DNA of 64,000 nt from Verticillium longisporum. Its lineage: Eukaryota > Ascomycota > Sordariomycetes > Glomerellales > Plectosphaerellaceae. Each line of letters opens with the position of its first letter. The stretch's first letter is position 1. Positions 45,202 through 58,187 of the stretch are shown here, one piece after another. Both the position numbers and the translations under genes were made by a program. Under the pieces are notes generated by a model. That model was not told the DNA's origin. It did no database searches and worked only from the letters and a program-made list of their open reading frames with translations. The stretch covers positions 806,001-870,000 of the forward strand of contig JAETXT010000004.1 in assembly GCA_019188255.1 (NCBI GenBank). Reading direction: 5' to 3'.

Positions 45202-46795
45202 TGTGATTGCTCGCTCTTCCCACAACGGCAGACAGAGAAGGCAGGGGGAGGGGGAGGGGGAGGGGGATGAGGAGGAATCAGTTGACGAAGGAAAGGAAGC
45301 GAGAAAAGGGAATGGTCAGCAATGGCTCAGAAGATGTATGAATGAATGAACTTGTTTAGTTTTAATTCCCACTCAACAGCCGCGTCTAGTCCACCCGTCC
45401 TGCGTCCCTAGACGGCGGGCGGCGCGCATGGGGTCGTTGTCCCACCCACCGATGAGGTGCTTGTCCAGAGCCCACCTCGGCCAGCGAGCCAGCCAGGACC
45501 AGCAAATTTGCCCCGCCAGAGAGGGCAGACGGAGAAATAGTACGGTGGGCGCTTTGTATCTTTGTGTTGCCTTGTGGGCTCTTCTACTGCAGAGGACACC
45601 CGCGTGGGGCAGGGACAGGTCGATGCCAGTTCCGAGGAGATGGGGGGGTCGCTGTTTGCGGTGCGAGCGCTCCTCTTTACGCTGAGGACCCTAAAGACGG
45701 CGACTTGGGCCTCAGTGACTGGAATGCCCTCTTGGCGCCTGGGTTTTTTTTCGGGCTCATGTACCGCACCGTAGAATTGCGTGATCGCTAGCGCGCTGCG
45801 CACCCCACGTTGCCGGGGATCTTCGAACAGGCCAGGCTCCGTTACCGCTCACGTAGCTTCGAGGTTTGACCTTTTTTTTTTTTTTTTGCTCGTCACTTGC
45901 TCGTCGGCGCCTGTACCGAGTACCGGCTGGGCTGTTGCTGTTGCTGTGAGGCACCTATGAGGCACCTCATGACTAATGGGGCTTTCTTTTGCTGCCCCCT
46001 GGGGTTCGTTGGGGCGACACAGAGAAAGTGGTCCCGCTGAAGAGCCAGAGTTTTATCGTGCCATCATCGACGACGTCTGGGGAGGGCTCTCCACTGCTGA
46101 TGGCATGAGTGGAGAGGTTTCTTGGATGGATATCAGGAAGCGCATGCAGTTCACCATGGTCATCTTTGGGTCCAAAGGCACCTCAGAGGCGGCACTGCTG
46201 ACATGGCCAGCCATGATTCAATCAATTACCTCACAACCAAACTGCGTAGTAGCCGAATGGTCGAGGAAGACTGAAGACATGTTCCTCCAGTAGCCAACAC
46301 GGCTCAGCTCCTTCGGCTAAGTGAATGGGGGTAGCTTGCCACACTACCTTCCGTCACCTCGCGCTCGGGTCACATGTCTTGGGGTTTCTGCAGTGTCCAA
46401 ATTACTTATTAATTCCTATGTAATGCCCCAGTGTAATGCGTTCATCATATACCCGCCACGGGATTTGAGCCGGTGGCGTCACCGCCGACCGCCACGTCCC
46501 TTTGGCCGCTTCGATCACCGGCCATACACCGACGCGCCCCGTTGGTCAAGTGCCGTCAGACCAGCATGACGTCCCAGTTTGATGTGAACCCCCGAACGCC
46601 CGAGCGGCCGAATCCCTCCGCACTCCTGTTCGCCAGAGAGCGAGCGGAAGGGAGATGCCGGGCCTGCTCATAACGAATGACTGTATGCAAAAAGTCTACA
46701 GTGCGTGCTGCCGCACCACATTGCGTGACAAGAGATGAAGAGGGTCATAGCCGACGAACGGCTGTTCCTCTCTATCCGTTCATGCGGCAACCAGA
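45202..46795. other. Intergenic, 1.6 kb
   Basis: MET5 promoter side with a GGGGGA-rich tract at 45240-45268 and a poly-T run near 45871. The plus frame at 45976-46293 has no known domain. Confidence 0.4.
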
Positions 46796-47554
46796 TCAGA
46801 CCTGCGCAGCGGCGCCGCGCATCTTGCTGCTCATGTTCTTCGCCCACTCGTCGTGGGCGCTCTCGTCGAGCCAGTACGACCTGCCGGTGCTGAGCATCTT
46901 GCGACCCAGACGTCCCTTCCAGCCTTCGCCCTCGGGCGTACCGCGCGCGAAGAGGTCCTCGGCGTCGACCTTGCGGTTCTCAGGCACCCAGCCGCTCTCG
47001 CCGACGCGCTGCAGGACCTGCTGGGCGAACGCCATGACGACGAGCGCGAGGTAGACGCGCACGACGGTGAAGCCAATGACGAGGCCGAGGCTCGTCCACG
47101 ACTCCTCAGGGCCGATGTGCTTAGTCGAGCCGGGCACGTCAGGCACGACGGGAGTGCCGGTGGCGAGAGTCGCGTCGGGGACGGCAGAGTTGGCCGAGAT
47201 GGAGGAGCCATCGGCCGGGGAGGGGTGGCGCTCGAGGGCGGTCGAGTGGGCGAACCATGACAAGGCGAAGGCCGTGGTGTACGCTGCGTTAAGGACCGTG
47301 TCGATGATGTAGAGCCAGGCGAGGGCGAGGCATTCAAAGGGCGTCTGCTTGCGAATGTGCGGCAGGAGCGCGGCCGTGACGAGGAGGACGCCGAGGGAGT
47401 AGATGTACATGGAGAACTGGAGGAGCGACAGAGAGTATCCCGTGAGGATGGCGAGGAGGCCGTAGAAACCTGTCAGCTTGTTGAAGATGAGCGTCAGGGT
47501 GATCATTTCGGTGCCATTTTGCAGGCTGATGAGGCCGAGGAAGGTCTGGTACAT
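46796..47554 (-). CDS. KEI1: Inositol phosphorylceramide synthase regulatory subunit Kei1
   Basis: Golgi partner of Aur1 in making inositol phosphorylceramide. Intronless as read, 252 aa from ATG 47554 (MYQTFLGLISLQNGTEMITL). Four membrane segments: the N-terminal segment ending in IFNKLTGFYGLLAILTGYSL, QFSMYIYSLGVLLVTAALLP, CLALAWLYIIDTVLNAAYTT and SLGLVIGFTVVRVYLALVVM. FNK.TG.YGLLA and LQFSMYIYS are the Kei1 family marks. The cytosolic tail has GRLGRKMLSTGRSYWL. A small upstream exon is possible because other members begin some 15 residues earlier, but no ATG is evident. Confidence 0.88.
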   Translation of the reverse strand: MYQTFLGLISLQNGTEMITLTLIFNKLTGFYGLLAILTGYSLSLLQFSMYIYSLGVLLVTAALLPHIRKQTPFECLALAWLYIIDTVLNAAYTTAFALSWFAHSTALERHPSPADGSSISANSAVPDATLATGTPVVPDVPGSTKHIGPEESWTSLGLVIGFTVVRVYLALVVMAFAQQVLQRVGESGWVPENRKVDAEDLFARGTPEGEGWKGRLGRKMLSTGRSYWLDESAHDEWAKNMSSKMRGAAAQV

Positions 47555-48678
47555 CGTTAGAAAACGGCTCTGGAATGACGCGACGTGAGACGGCAGCACG
47601 ACGAGGGGGAACGTGCCTTGGGCCTAGGCAGCCACCCCCATGCGTTAAGCGCCATGATCTGTAGAGTCGTTTTTCCGTGTCGCGTCTAAGAATTAATGTA
47701 GTGTCGAACAGGGCGCGTAGGTTGTGTCGCAGGTGAATGTCGCTGGTGGTATCGCAGGTGTGTTGGTGCAAATGGCAAATCAAGAAAGCCGCCAGGAGAA
47801 AACGATGATGGTCTGGCGGTGGAAGCGGATCTCTCGGTAATTAGGCCCAAGGCGAAGGAGCAATCCTGGCTGGGTGCTGGCTGGTCGCTGGTCGGCCGCT
47901 GGTAGGCTGCTGGCTGAGCGAAAGCGAACGCAGGGTCCAAGCCCATGACATAACCGGTCCACAACAGGGGGCAGGTCGCCGGCTGCCTCGGACTGTCACG
48001 CGACCGGCAGCCTGTGTGCGACCGCTGGAGCCGGGCAGCACCAGGTGTCCGACGACGAGAGATCTGCTCGTTTATGTTGTAGGTTTAATGGTTGTTGCTC
48101 GTTTACTGAGTGCGAGCTCACGACAGTTGGTACGCTGTTGGATGTTCCATGGCCAAAGCAGGTGTTCCAATCAATTCATGTCGCCTGCTATAGATGCCAA
48201 AGTACTTTGTTCCAGGGGCTATACTCGAATCTCTCAGGGCAGATGTTCAAAGCTGGCACATACGGCCATCTCCATTCAAAAGATCAAGTCAAGATATAAA
48301 GAAAGTCTTGACTGGAGATGACATGCAACGGACTTAGCGGGAACCCCGTGCGCCAGCATTGGTCGTAGACCAAGACCCTCGTCAGCGCCCTGCCCTCGAC
48401 CACCCCTGGTGCACCTTCGGCTGGCTGTTGGAAACATGACAGATCACAAGAACCCAGACCGAACTCGACTCAGACTGATTAAAATAAGGTAGGAGGTACT
48501 GTATGTACGAACGATCGTGAGCATGGTCTGCCAAATATGATACAAACTGAACCGATGAAAGCAGCCTCATTTGCACGCTATGCTTAAGATAGATATCCTG
48601 CCCCGACGGCCCGTTCATCACAGCGTTGCATCTCGTAGTCCCCAAAGGGAGGGGACGGGGGCGGCCCGCACTGGCCGC
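47555..48678. other. Intergenic, 1.1 kb, nothing recognised
   Basis: Contains a GCTGGTCGCTGG-type low-complexity stretch at 47868-47920. No gene. Confidence 0.4.
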
Positions 48679-49537
<859 letters not shown>

Positions 49538-50123
49538 CTTGCCGGTGTTGCTGTCCTCTTAGCCTCGGTATGGGGGAGGGGCGGTGGATAGGGTTCGAAG
49601 GAGGGGAGAAGGGGGGGGGGTGGCGACACGGTGCGGACGGTTCCTTGTCGGTTCGCAAAAGTCGCAGCGGCGTTCAACGAATAGTGTCCGTTATGACAGT
49701 CGTTCGCACGCGTGATGCCGTCAAAGTCGGGGGGGAGGCGTCTCGAGAATAGCTTGAGTGAGGGCGCTGCGGGTTGCAAGGGGAAAGGAGGTCTGCAGGT
49801 CTGGAGCTGTCCATTCTCGTGCCTCTCGACCTTGGCGGCGGTCATTCCGAGCGATTGGTGGAGATGCACGTCGATAAGATAAGGCATTGTTCCCACTCTA
49901 AAATCGACTGGGGCAAGTTTGGTCGATGGCTCCATATTCCGCTCACGTGCCGATTAGATTGTCCTATGGAAAAAAATCCAGAATCCCCGCCGACCCTGAA
50001 GCAGGTGGCAGACCGACGATTTTGGTGTACAAGCAGACCTAGAACTGCCTTTCACCTTATCTGCAGCAAGCAAAAGTTCGCCGTTGCCAGCTTTTGTCGT
50101 TTCACCATCACCAATCCACCACA
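49538..50123. promoter_or_regulatory. Divergent promoter between YPT6 and NOP53
   Basis: 586 bp between two head-to-head housekeeping genes. Includes a G-rich run near 49605-49622. No specific site assigned. Confidence 0.5.
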
Positions 50124-51558
50124 ATGCCCGTTCTCAAGCCCCTCTCGGGGTCGACCGAGGCGCCCCAACAGCACAAGCAACCGTCAAGGAAAGGCAAGAA
50201 GGCATGGAGGAAAAACGTCGACCTCACCGAAGTTGAGCAGGGCCTCGACGCCCTCAACGACGAAATCATCCGAGGGTAAGAGAGAGACCGTTTGCCTTCG
50301 GCCCGTTGCCTGAGCCACACTCCCACATGAGGCCCCGGCCCGGCTAACAGAGAAAACCAGTGGTGTCGCCGCCGAGAAGGACTCAGCCGACCTCTTCGCC
50401 ATCGACACCGTCGGCGAGACGGACCCCAAGAAGAAGCAGCGCGTGACCAAGACGCTGCGCGCCGACGAGATCATCGCCCAACGCTCCGCCGTCCCCGCCG
50501 TGTCCCTGCGCAAGCGGCCCGCCCCCAAGACCTCGGACGGCCTGCTCCCGACGAAGCGCGCCCGCAAGGACTGGGTGTCGGCCGCCGAGCTCGCGCGCCT
50601 GCGCCGCGTCGCCGACGGCCAGGCGCCCTCGACCATTGACGTCCAGCCCGCGACCTACGACGTCTGGGCGGCGCCGCCGCCCGTCGAGAAGCCCGTCGTC
50701 GAGCGCGCCGAGGACAACTTCATCCCCGCCAAGGAAATGCCCAAGCCCCCGCGCACGCTGCGCCACAAGCCCGTGTCCCTCGCGGCGTCGGGCAAGACGG
50801 TCCGCGCCGTGGCCAAGCCCAAGGGCGGCCACAGTTACAACCCGCTGTTCGAGGACTACGCCGCCCGCCTCGAGGTCGAGTCGGCCAAGGCCGTCGAGGC
50901 CGAGAAGAAGCGTCTCGCCAAGGAGGAGGAGACGCGCCTGCGCGAGGCGGCCATCGTCCGGTCCGCTGCCGAGGCCGACGCCGCCGAGGCGCGCGCCAAC
51001 CTCTCCGAGTGGGACGAGGACTCGGCCTGGGAGGGCTTCGAGACGGATGCCGAGGGGTCGGATGCCGAGGATGTGTCGGCGCCGAGCAAGCCGCGCAAGC
51101 GCAAGACAACGGTCCAGCGCAACAGGATCAAGCGCCGCAAGGCCGAGGAGGGTCTGAAGAAGCACGAGTCCAAGATCAAAGCCCGCGACGAGCAGACGAA
51201 ACGCATCAGGGAGATTGCGTCCGAGATTGCCGAGCGCGACGCCTTTGTGCAGGCCCTCGTCGCGCAACAGGCCGAAGTCGACTCTTCGGACGAGGAGGAT
51301 GACGGTGCCGGCGAGGTCGTGCTGCGGAGGAAGAAGCTCGGCAAGAGCAAGCTGCCCGAGGGTGACCTCGAGCTCGTTCTGCCGGATGAGCTGCAGGACT
51401 CGCTCCGCAGGCTGCGGCCCGAGGGCAACCTGCTCAAGGACAGGTACAGGAGCTTGCTGGTGCGTGGCAAGGTCGAGAGCCGCAGGAGGATCGCCTTCCA
51501 CAAGGCGCCAAAGGTCAAGTACTCGGAGAAGTGGTCGTACAAGGATTTCAGGTTATAG
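50124..51558 (+). CDS. NOP53: Ribosome biogenesis protein Nop53 (GLTSCR2 family)
   Basis: Nucleolar factor for late 60S assembly that recruits the exosome via Mtr4. Two exons (50124-50275, 50361-51558; GTAAGA...ACCAG) give 449 aa. The N-terminus RKGKKAWRKNVDLTEVEQGL is the conserved Nop53 start. DLFAIDTVGETDPKKKQR, PSTIDVQPATYDVW and GGHSYNPLFEDYAARLEVE follow. A Lys/Glu-rich coiled coil with acidic EWDEDSAWEGFETDAEGSDA and nuclear signals leads to a C-terminal LLVRGKVESRRRIAFHKAPK typical of the family. Codon use is very GC-rich. Convergent with the NADH dehydrogenase gene 144 bp away. Confidence 0.92.
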
Positions 51559-51702
51559 ATGCAGGGGGAACAAGGACTTCGCTTCATAACGCAGCGTGAA
51601 TACATAAGCCGGGCTGGCTGTAATGACCTATTTGACATGTGTCCTGGTCCTCCTGTCCATGAACTCAAGAAACTATCGCACATGATGCTCCTTAAAACGC
51701 TT

Positions 51703-53825
51703 CTAATACGCAACCAAATCTGTGACTCGTTAGTAAAGGTCGTCAATCTGAAGCGACGCAACGTACCTCTGCCGAACAAACCCCGCTTCGCCCAGTCCAT
51801 TGCCAGCAGCATCCTCGTGCGGAAACTCACGCTCTGCGCGAAATACACCGAACGCCAGGCGTACACAGCCCACAATCCGCCCGTAATGTTCCACCCTTGG
51901 CCGAGATCGAACACGGCCGAGTTGCCGATATAGGCCAGGCTGCCGAGATGGTGGTACTCAAACGCCCTGTAGACAACAGAGTCAATGTCGCCGTCCTGGA
52001 TCTCGTTCTGCCTCAGCGCGTCGGCTGTGCGCGCCATCTTGTTGAACTTGTGCGCAAGGTACTGGCCTTGTTGATGAGCACGCTGGGCCGTTGCGGGCAA
52101 ACTGGTGAGCTTGGAGTCGATCTGCTTGAGCAGCTCACGAAGTTCGCCAAAGTCGAGGGTACCGGACTGATCCTTGTCAAACTGAGCAAACAGCTTATCA
52201 ACGCGCTTCAGGTGGCCAATAGCTTGTGGGAATCGCTTCTTAATGTCAGAGGCGACGTCACGCCAGTCGCTGAAATGCAGTTCAAGAGTTTCGGGATCCT
52301 TGCCGCGTTTCCATGCAAGGTTGCGGAGGAATGTCACGATATGATCGGCAACGTTGTTCTGGACCGTAGAGCAGTCGCCAATGGCATAGACATCGCCTAG
52401 GGGCGCACCGTTGAGGCGGAGATGGGTGTCCGTCTCGAGGGCATGCCGGTTCGTCTGCATGCTGCCTAGCTTATCCGAGAGACGCTTGCAGAATTCCGTC
52501 TGAGAAACACCAGTGGACCAGAGGCAGAAACCCATGGGGATCTCTTTCGTGACGATGCTACCGTCATCCTGACGCTGTGTGTAGATGATTTTGTCGGGCT
52601 GGACCTCCTGAACGCGGGAGTTGATTTGAACATCAACCTGGTCGCGTGCAAAACGGGCTTCGGCATACTTGGAGACTGCCTCATCATAGGTGTTGAGGAT
52701 GTGGCTACGGCTCTGGATCAGGTGCACCGAGATTTGGTTGCGCAGGAGGCGAGGGAAGTTCTCCGTCAGGTCCTCGTTCAGAAGATCGAAGAGCTCAGCC
52801 GCAAACTCAACACCCGTGGGGCCGCCGCCGCTGACAACAAAAGACAGGAGGCGTTTGCGCTCCTCATCGGTGGTGGTCGGTAGGCAAGACTTTTCAAGGT
52901 TGCGGATGATCGAGTTGCGGATCAACCGCGCATCGTTAATGTCCTTGAGAAAGTGGGCGTTCTCCAGTCCTTTGACACCGTGGGGGTTCGTCGTTGAGCC
53001 CACGGCAATAACAAGCTTGTCGTATGGAACGTAGAATCTCGTCACGTTTCCCTGCTTGTCCTCTTGAGACACCTCGACGAGCTTATGGGAGAACTCGACA
53101 TTTTCCGCCTTGGCGCGTACAAAGTGGCCATTGACACGGGCGAGAACTCTGCGGATAGGCTCAACGAGAGAGCGGAGCTCGAGGGTGCCGACAGTGGCGG
53201 AGGGCAGCATGGGCGTGAAAAGGAAGTAGTTCTTGGGCGAGATGACCGTCACGTGGTAGTCGTCGGGGTTCAGCTCCTTGAGCATGGCAACGCCACCCCA
53301 TCCGCCACCGAGGATGACGAGCTTCGGCTTATCCTTCTGGTTCTGCTTCGTTTCATGATCAGAGTCATCAATGAAGACCTCGGCGATTGGCAGGTTCTTT
53401 GGTCCGCCAATGCGGGGGTTCAAGGCCATCTGCGAGACGGTGATGTCCATGCCGGTGGTATGTTCCTTGTATGTCGAGGCATCGTAAATGAAGAAGCCGA
53501 CGACACTAACGCCGACAAAGGCAACAGAGATACCAAACCAGGCAGCCGCTCGATAGGCAAAGTTCCAGGCCCTGGACTTGACCTGAGGTAGAGGCTTGCC
53601 GGATATGGGTCGGACGGAAGCCTTGGGGGCCTTGTGGGCGTCGAAGAAGAACGGCGTCAGGGAGGTTCGGGCTTGGGACCGCGGGGGGACATTTGCGTAT
53701 GATCTTGACTGCAGAACAAAAGGTTGCGATCGTCCAGCGAGGCAGTGGGGGCCTGCAATGCCTCGATACTGTCGTGTCGCGCGTGCCAGGCGGACAGGCG
53801 CCGCTGTCGCCGTGGCGGGGCGCAT
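51703..53825 (-). CDS. External alternative NADH dehydrogenase with EF-hand (NDE type)
   Basis: Type-2 NADH:ubiquinone oxidoreductase of the inner mitochondrial membrane, facing the intermembrane space; non-pumping. Exons 53825-51767 and 51719-51703 give 691 aa. An Arg-rich mitochondrial presequence, a membrane anchor (WFGISVAFVGVSVVGFFIYD), the FAD-binding KPKLVILGGGWGGVAMLKEL, the NADH site FVVSGGGPTGVEFAAELF, APLGDVYAIGDCSTVQ, and an EF-hand DKDQSGTLDFGELRELL insert predicting calcium control. It ends MDWAKRGLFGRDLVAY after a 47-nt intron (51766-51720, GTACGT...CACAG). Without this intron the frame runs antisense through NOP53 for some 300 further codons, an artefact. The anchor and EF-hand match fungal NDE1/64-kDa proteins. 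Confidence 0.94.
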
Positions 53826-56342
53826 TCTATGAGGTGATGGCTGGGTTGTCGGGTCTCGCGGTGGGAAGGTGTCAGTCCATCAGCAGAGCAAGTGAACGAG
53901 CGTGTGTCGAGGAGAATTAAACTGCGCGCTTTGGGGATTGGAAGCGCTGTAGCAGGCTGTGACAATACTGCACAAGAAAAATCGCTTCGAGGTGATTGAG
54001 AGGGAAAAGAAGTCGGAGCTACCTCAGCCTGTGGCAGGAGACGAGCGGAATGGTGGTTGGTTGATCGAGTTGGTGCTGTCTGCTACGGGCTAGTGCGGTG
54101 GTGATGATGGCCGCTATCATTGATCCCAGCCAGAGCTCCAATCCCTGCTCTCCAGACGTCATTGACCCGCAGCCCGGCGCTACCTTGCCGCACCTCAGAG
54201 TGGAAGCACAGCAGGCACAGGCACTAGCCGCTGCAAAATCAGGGGAGGCCAAGCATGCAACAGTCGATGCGCGAGCTTTGCGTCTCAACCCCAATAACTC
54301 CGGTACATGACGCTCAAGTGACTTCATCCATAGCCTTCGCAGGCCTTGGGTACTTTGAATGTATCTCCCATTGTTGTTGTATCTTCGGAGAAAAAACATT
54401 GGACATGCATGCACAAGACCTTGGCCAAAAGGAATGGGCGACCGCGCTTGGATAACACCAGCCTGACGAACAACTTACCTAGCAGCTCCACATGACGCCG
54501 GTCTTCCCGGACTGAAGGTGCCGGCCTGCCGACCTCCGTCTTCACGGCCGAGCAGCGTACCGAGAGCCCGACGCGCGAAGATTAATCATGTCGGACAAAT
54601 CGTGTTTTTCTAGACCGAGCTTCACAGGCTACGGCCGAGGGCTCCTTGCGCCGTCAGGTCGCTCGTTCCGTTGATGAAGTCATCTCCGACCCGAAGACAC
54701 GCAGACCACCAAGACGGCTTTCTGATGAAAACTCCAACCCACCTGCTCGTAGTCTACATAGACAAGGTATCTCGCAGCATGAACGCTTTTTTCATGATTC
54801 ATGATCCGAGAAGTCATCTGGTCCAGCTTCCCTCGTTTAGAGGAACAATTGATGTTTGCGTTTCAGCGGGTCATCACGAGCTGCTAAATGATATTGGCCA
54901 TGATGTACGAATCGGTCGTGCTCGCATGTGGTACAACTTCCTACTCCCTAGATTAGCATATCTCTGGAGATAACCACGTGTTGCGAAGATTCGTAACATT
55001 ATTCCTCTGACATACTAACTCATTTACCGGCCGGTGTGCTTTCCTGTGAAGCTGTCAATTGAGTATTCCGAAAAAGACATCGTCACGGTCAGAACTTCAG
55101 AAGATTAAAGATCAAAGTTCACAGTGGGTCTCAGACGGCTTTAATCTGTGTACTCAGCATTATGGTATTTGACGTTTGAAAGGAAGAAAATATAGCGGTG
55201 AAGTGACTTTATCATCGACTTTGCGAAAACCTGAGCCTGGTTTTCTAAAGGAACAACCACTTTGGAGCCGTCCAGACCGTGGGTATCCGGTGACTTTGCA
55301 GGGGCTGTTTGTTCTCTACAGGCCAGATTCTGAATTGATGTCTCACACCTCCTCCAATCGGAGGATAGTGGATGAACTTTAATCAAGTACAATAATGGTA
55401 TGCTTAAATTAAGGTGGAATGACTTTCTCGCCCATCACTAGGTTGCACCATCGCATCTGCACCCTTTCCACAATGTCGAGGATTCAGTGTTCAAGTGAAG
55501 ACATCCAGCGAAATTGAGGTGAGATTTGTGTGGCTAAACATTAGTATCCCTGAATGAACCTAAGACTACCATACCACTCATGCGGGCCCAAGATATGTAG
55601 CACAATTGTACTCTGATCTCTCATCCAGGGAAGACGGAGTGTACTGTGCTCCAATGTCATTCTGAGTCACGTGTGCGCTTGTCGGCGACCCTGACAAATG
55701 GCAACAGGAAGATTCTAGAGTGTCTATTAGGGCGTCTAGAGAACAGCGACGAACGCATACCAGGGACTGAAGATTGACACGTTGAAGAAGGGAAAATTCA
55801 GCCCAGCGGGTGGAGGTACGAGGGAACCATTACCATGTTCCGTAAAAACCTTGTTGTTGACGCGAGGCTAGAGTTCGTCTCTTGTAGGACTAGGTAAAAC
55901 CGAGCCTCGAGGCATATCTTGTAGACGGAGCAGGCTGAGCCATCAGAGCTGTGATCAAGTCGACCGTTACCCCAAGATTCGACTTTCGTTCGAGGGCTAC
56001 AATGATGGTCCCAAGAGTCTTGGGGCTGAACAGAGAGCAATAGATACGGTTGTCTCCGATCTATTGCCCAAAGTCGCACAAAGCTCAGACGTCCCGGCCT
56101 TCGCTCAAGATTAGTCTTAACTGCCAGTGGTGGCTAGTGCCAGATTTCATTTTTGATGCCAAGGGTCCTCGCTCTGAGGCACTGGTTCATAGCGAAGCAG
56201 CACGCTCGGATTGACACGAAGATCAGAATCACACAAAAGTGGCTGGCGTGAAAATGGTTTCTCTCATGCCAGACGACCTAGTTAATCAATCCTTCGCCCT
56301 GCATATTTCCAATTGCCCAACCCACCCTCATTTAGTCGTCAA
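53826..56342. other. Intergenic, 2.5 kb, no gene recognised
   Basis: Frames at 54671-54973 and 55798-56079 show no domain. Base composition is ordinary, without repeats or RIP bias. Confidence 0.45.
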
Positions 56343-58187
56343 TCAACACCGGAAGTACCTCTTCTCCACCCATCGGTTCTCACTGTCGGGCAGCATGTTA
56401 CACAGCACGACAGATATACCGGGGAAGACTTTGGTCAACCGGTGCACGCCCAGCTTGCCAGCATGGTAGCACGCCAGCACGATGTTCTCCTGCGCAACGC
56501 CGTGGTCAACGAGTACCTGGACGGCCATCAGCGCCGCACCGCCGCTGGCCATCTGCGTGTCGATCAAGAGCACACTTTCGCTCTTCTCGATTTGGCTGGG
56601 AAGCTTCAGGTAGTGCAGCTCCGGCTCGCCAGTCCGCACGTTCGACTGGACGAGGATACGCCCGGTGCGGCAGTCGGGGATCAGCCTGTGCAGCGCCGTC
56701 TCAAACGCGGCGCCGCCACGGAGCACGAGCACTGCCGTAACCTCACCCTTGGCCTGAAGACCCTTGTACTTGTAGCCCGCGGGCGTCTCTGCGTCGTACT
56801 CCTTGAATCGGACATTGTTGAGCGCCCTAATATTGTCAGTCTTTTCTCTCGGGCATGTTGAAGACAGGCAGCGGCGTACTTCTCAACCAGTAAACAGGCC
56901 AGCCTGTCGAAGTAAAATATGAAATCCTCGGCAGAGGTGTCAATGTCCTGGAGAATCGTGTTCATGCCCCGCAACTGTGGCGTCTGGTCAAGGATGAAGA
57001 CCTTGTCCGACAGCGGCTCTGCCGATGCGTCGATCTCGAGTTGAGTCAAGGCGGCGCGGTGGTGCGTTGACTTCTCAAGCAGCTTTCGCTCAATGTACTG
57101 AACCACCATGGCTGATGAATGTTAGTTTCGCCATGCATGGCGTGGTCATCGGCGGCAAGCTCACTCATAGCAACGTGGTTCTCAATACCACGAGGAACGA
57201 TGACATCTACTTCCGTTAATTGGTGTTGAAGACCCCTGGAACGTGGTGCGACTTACCAGCCACCTTTCGTTGCGGCTCGACATACTACGCCCAATTAGCG
57301 GCGCTCATGCAGTGAGCTGAGATTCCTACCTTTTCGAAATTGGGCTTGACGAATCCAAACCACTGCTTCATGATACCCTCGACGTCACGATCGCGTTCCC
57401 TGACATCGCGAAGAACTGTCGGGTATAAGTAGGTGTCATATCAGTGGAGCCTAAGGTTCATACCTCGTCTAGAAAGGCATGTATCGGGATCGGCCTCGCA
57501 GAAAATCTGGAACCGTCAGCGCCAGTCTATACCCTAACGTATTAGGGCGGCAATACCTTCATGTCCAGTAGATCCAAAATACGTTGGTCGTACAGGGCAA
57601 AGATGCCCTCGAGGATCAAAACATGTGGTGAATAAATCGTGGTAGAATGGTCCAGACGCTGGTGCTTGGCGAAAGAGTAGACAGGAATCTCTGCCCTCTT
57701 ACTGTTCATCATTAGTCAGTGGCCGGGGCATGCTGCATCTTGTCTTATGCAAGGAAACATTGAGCGATACGCACCCGGCCTTGAGGTCTCGAAGACACTG
57801 CGTCAAGACATCAAAGTCGATAGCCTACACAGTATTATTAAGCACGCGATTCTTCACTTGGGAAGTTAGGAGGAGGGATCTACCTCTGGGGAGTCAAAGT
57901 CGAAGTCGTTGTTGAACGCTTTCTTAGATTGCTCTGGCGTCAAAGGGTTATAGAAGGAATCCTTCTCATGTTAGACATGACTTCCTCTCAGCCACTCGAC
58001 CCAGCTGAACGCTTACCATGGACAAGATGACGACCCACGGCAGGTTTAGCTTCTTGCAAATGGCATGCGCCAGCGTCGACTTGCCAGAGCCCGACGAGCC
58101 TGCAATGCCGATGATAGACACATCGGCCCATGGAGGTGCATAATGAAGGCGTTTCTGCACCGTAACATGAGATTCGTTGGCGGCCAT
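56343..58187 (-). CDS. URK1: Uridine kinase (uridine/cytidine kinase plus UPRT-like domain)
   Basis: Pyrimidine salvage: phosphorylates uridine and cytidine. About eight short exons. MAANESHVTVQKRLHYAPPW leads to the P-loop IIGIAGSSGSGKSTLAHAIC. Then DSFYNPLTPEQSKKAFNNDF, the motif YSFAKHQRLDHST, VLILEGIFALYDQR, FCEADPDTCLSRR and VPRGIENHVAM, all uridine-kinase blocks. A second domain resembles uracil phosphoribosyltransferase (MNTILQDIDTSAEDFIFYFD, DTQMASGGAALMAVQVLVDH, GVHRLTKVFPGISVV). In it the PRPP-binding loop is altered from the usual D-P-M-L-A-T-G-G-T form, as in other fungal Urk1, so it may not be catalytic. C-terminus VEKRYFRC. Confidence 0.92.

Noticed and set aside
45976..46293. 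105-codon frame as a gene
   Set aside because: No domain and no splice-supported extension.
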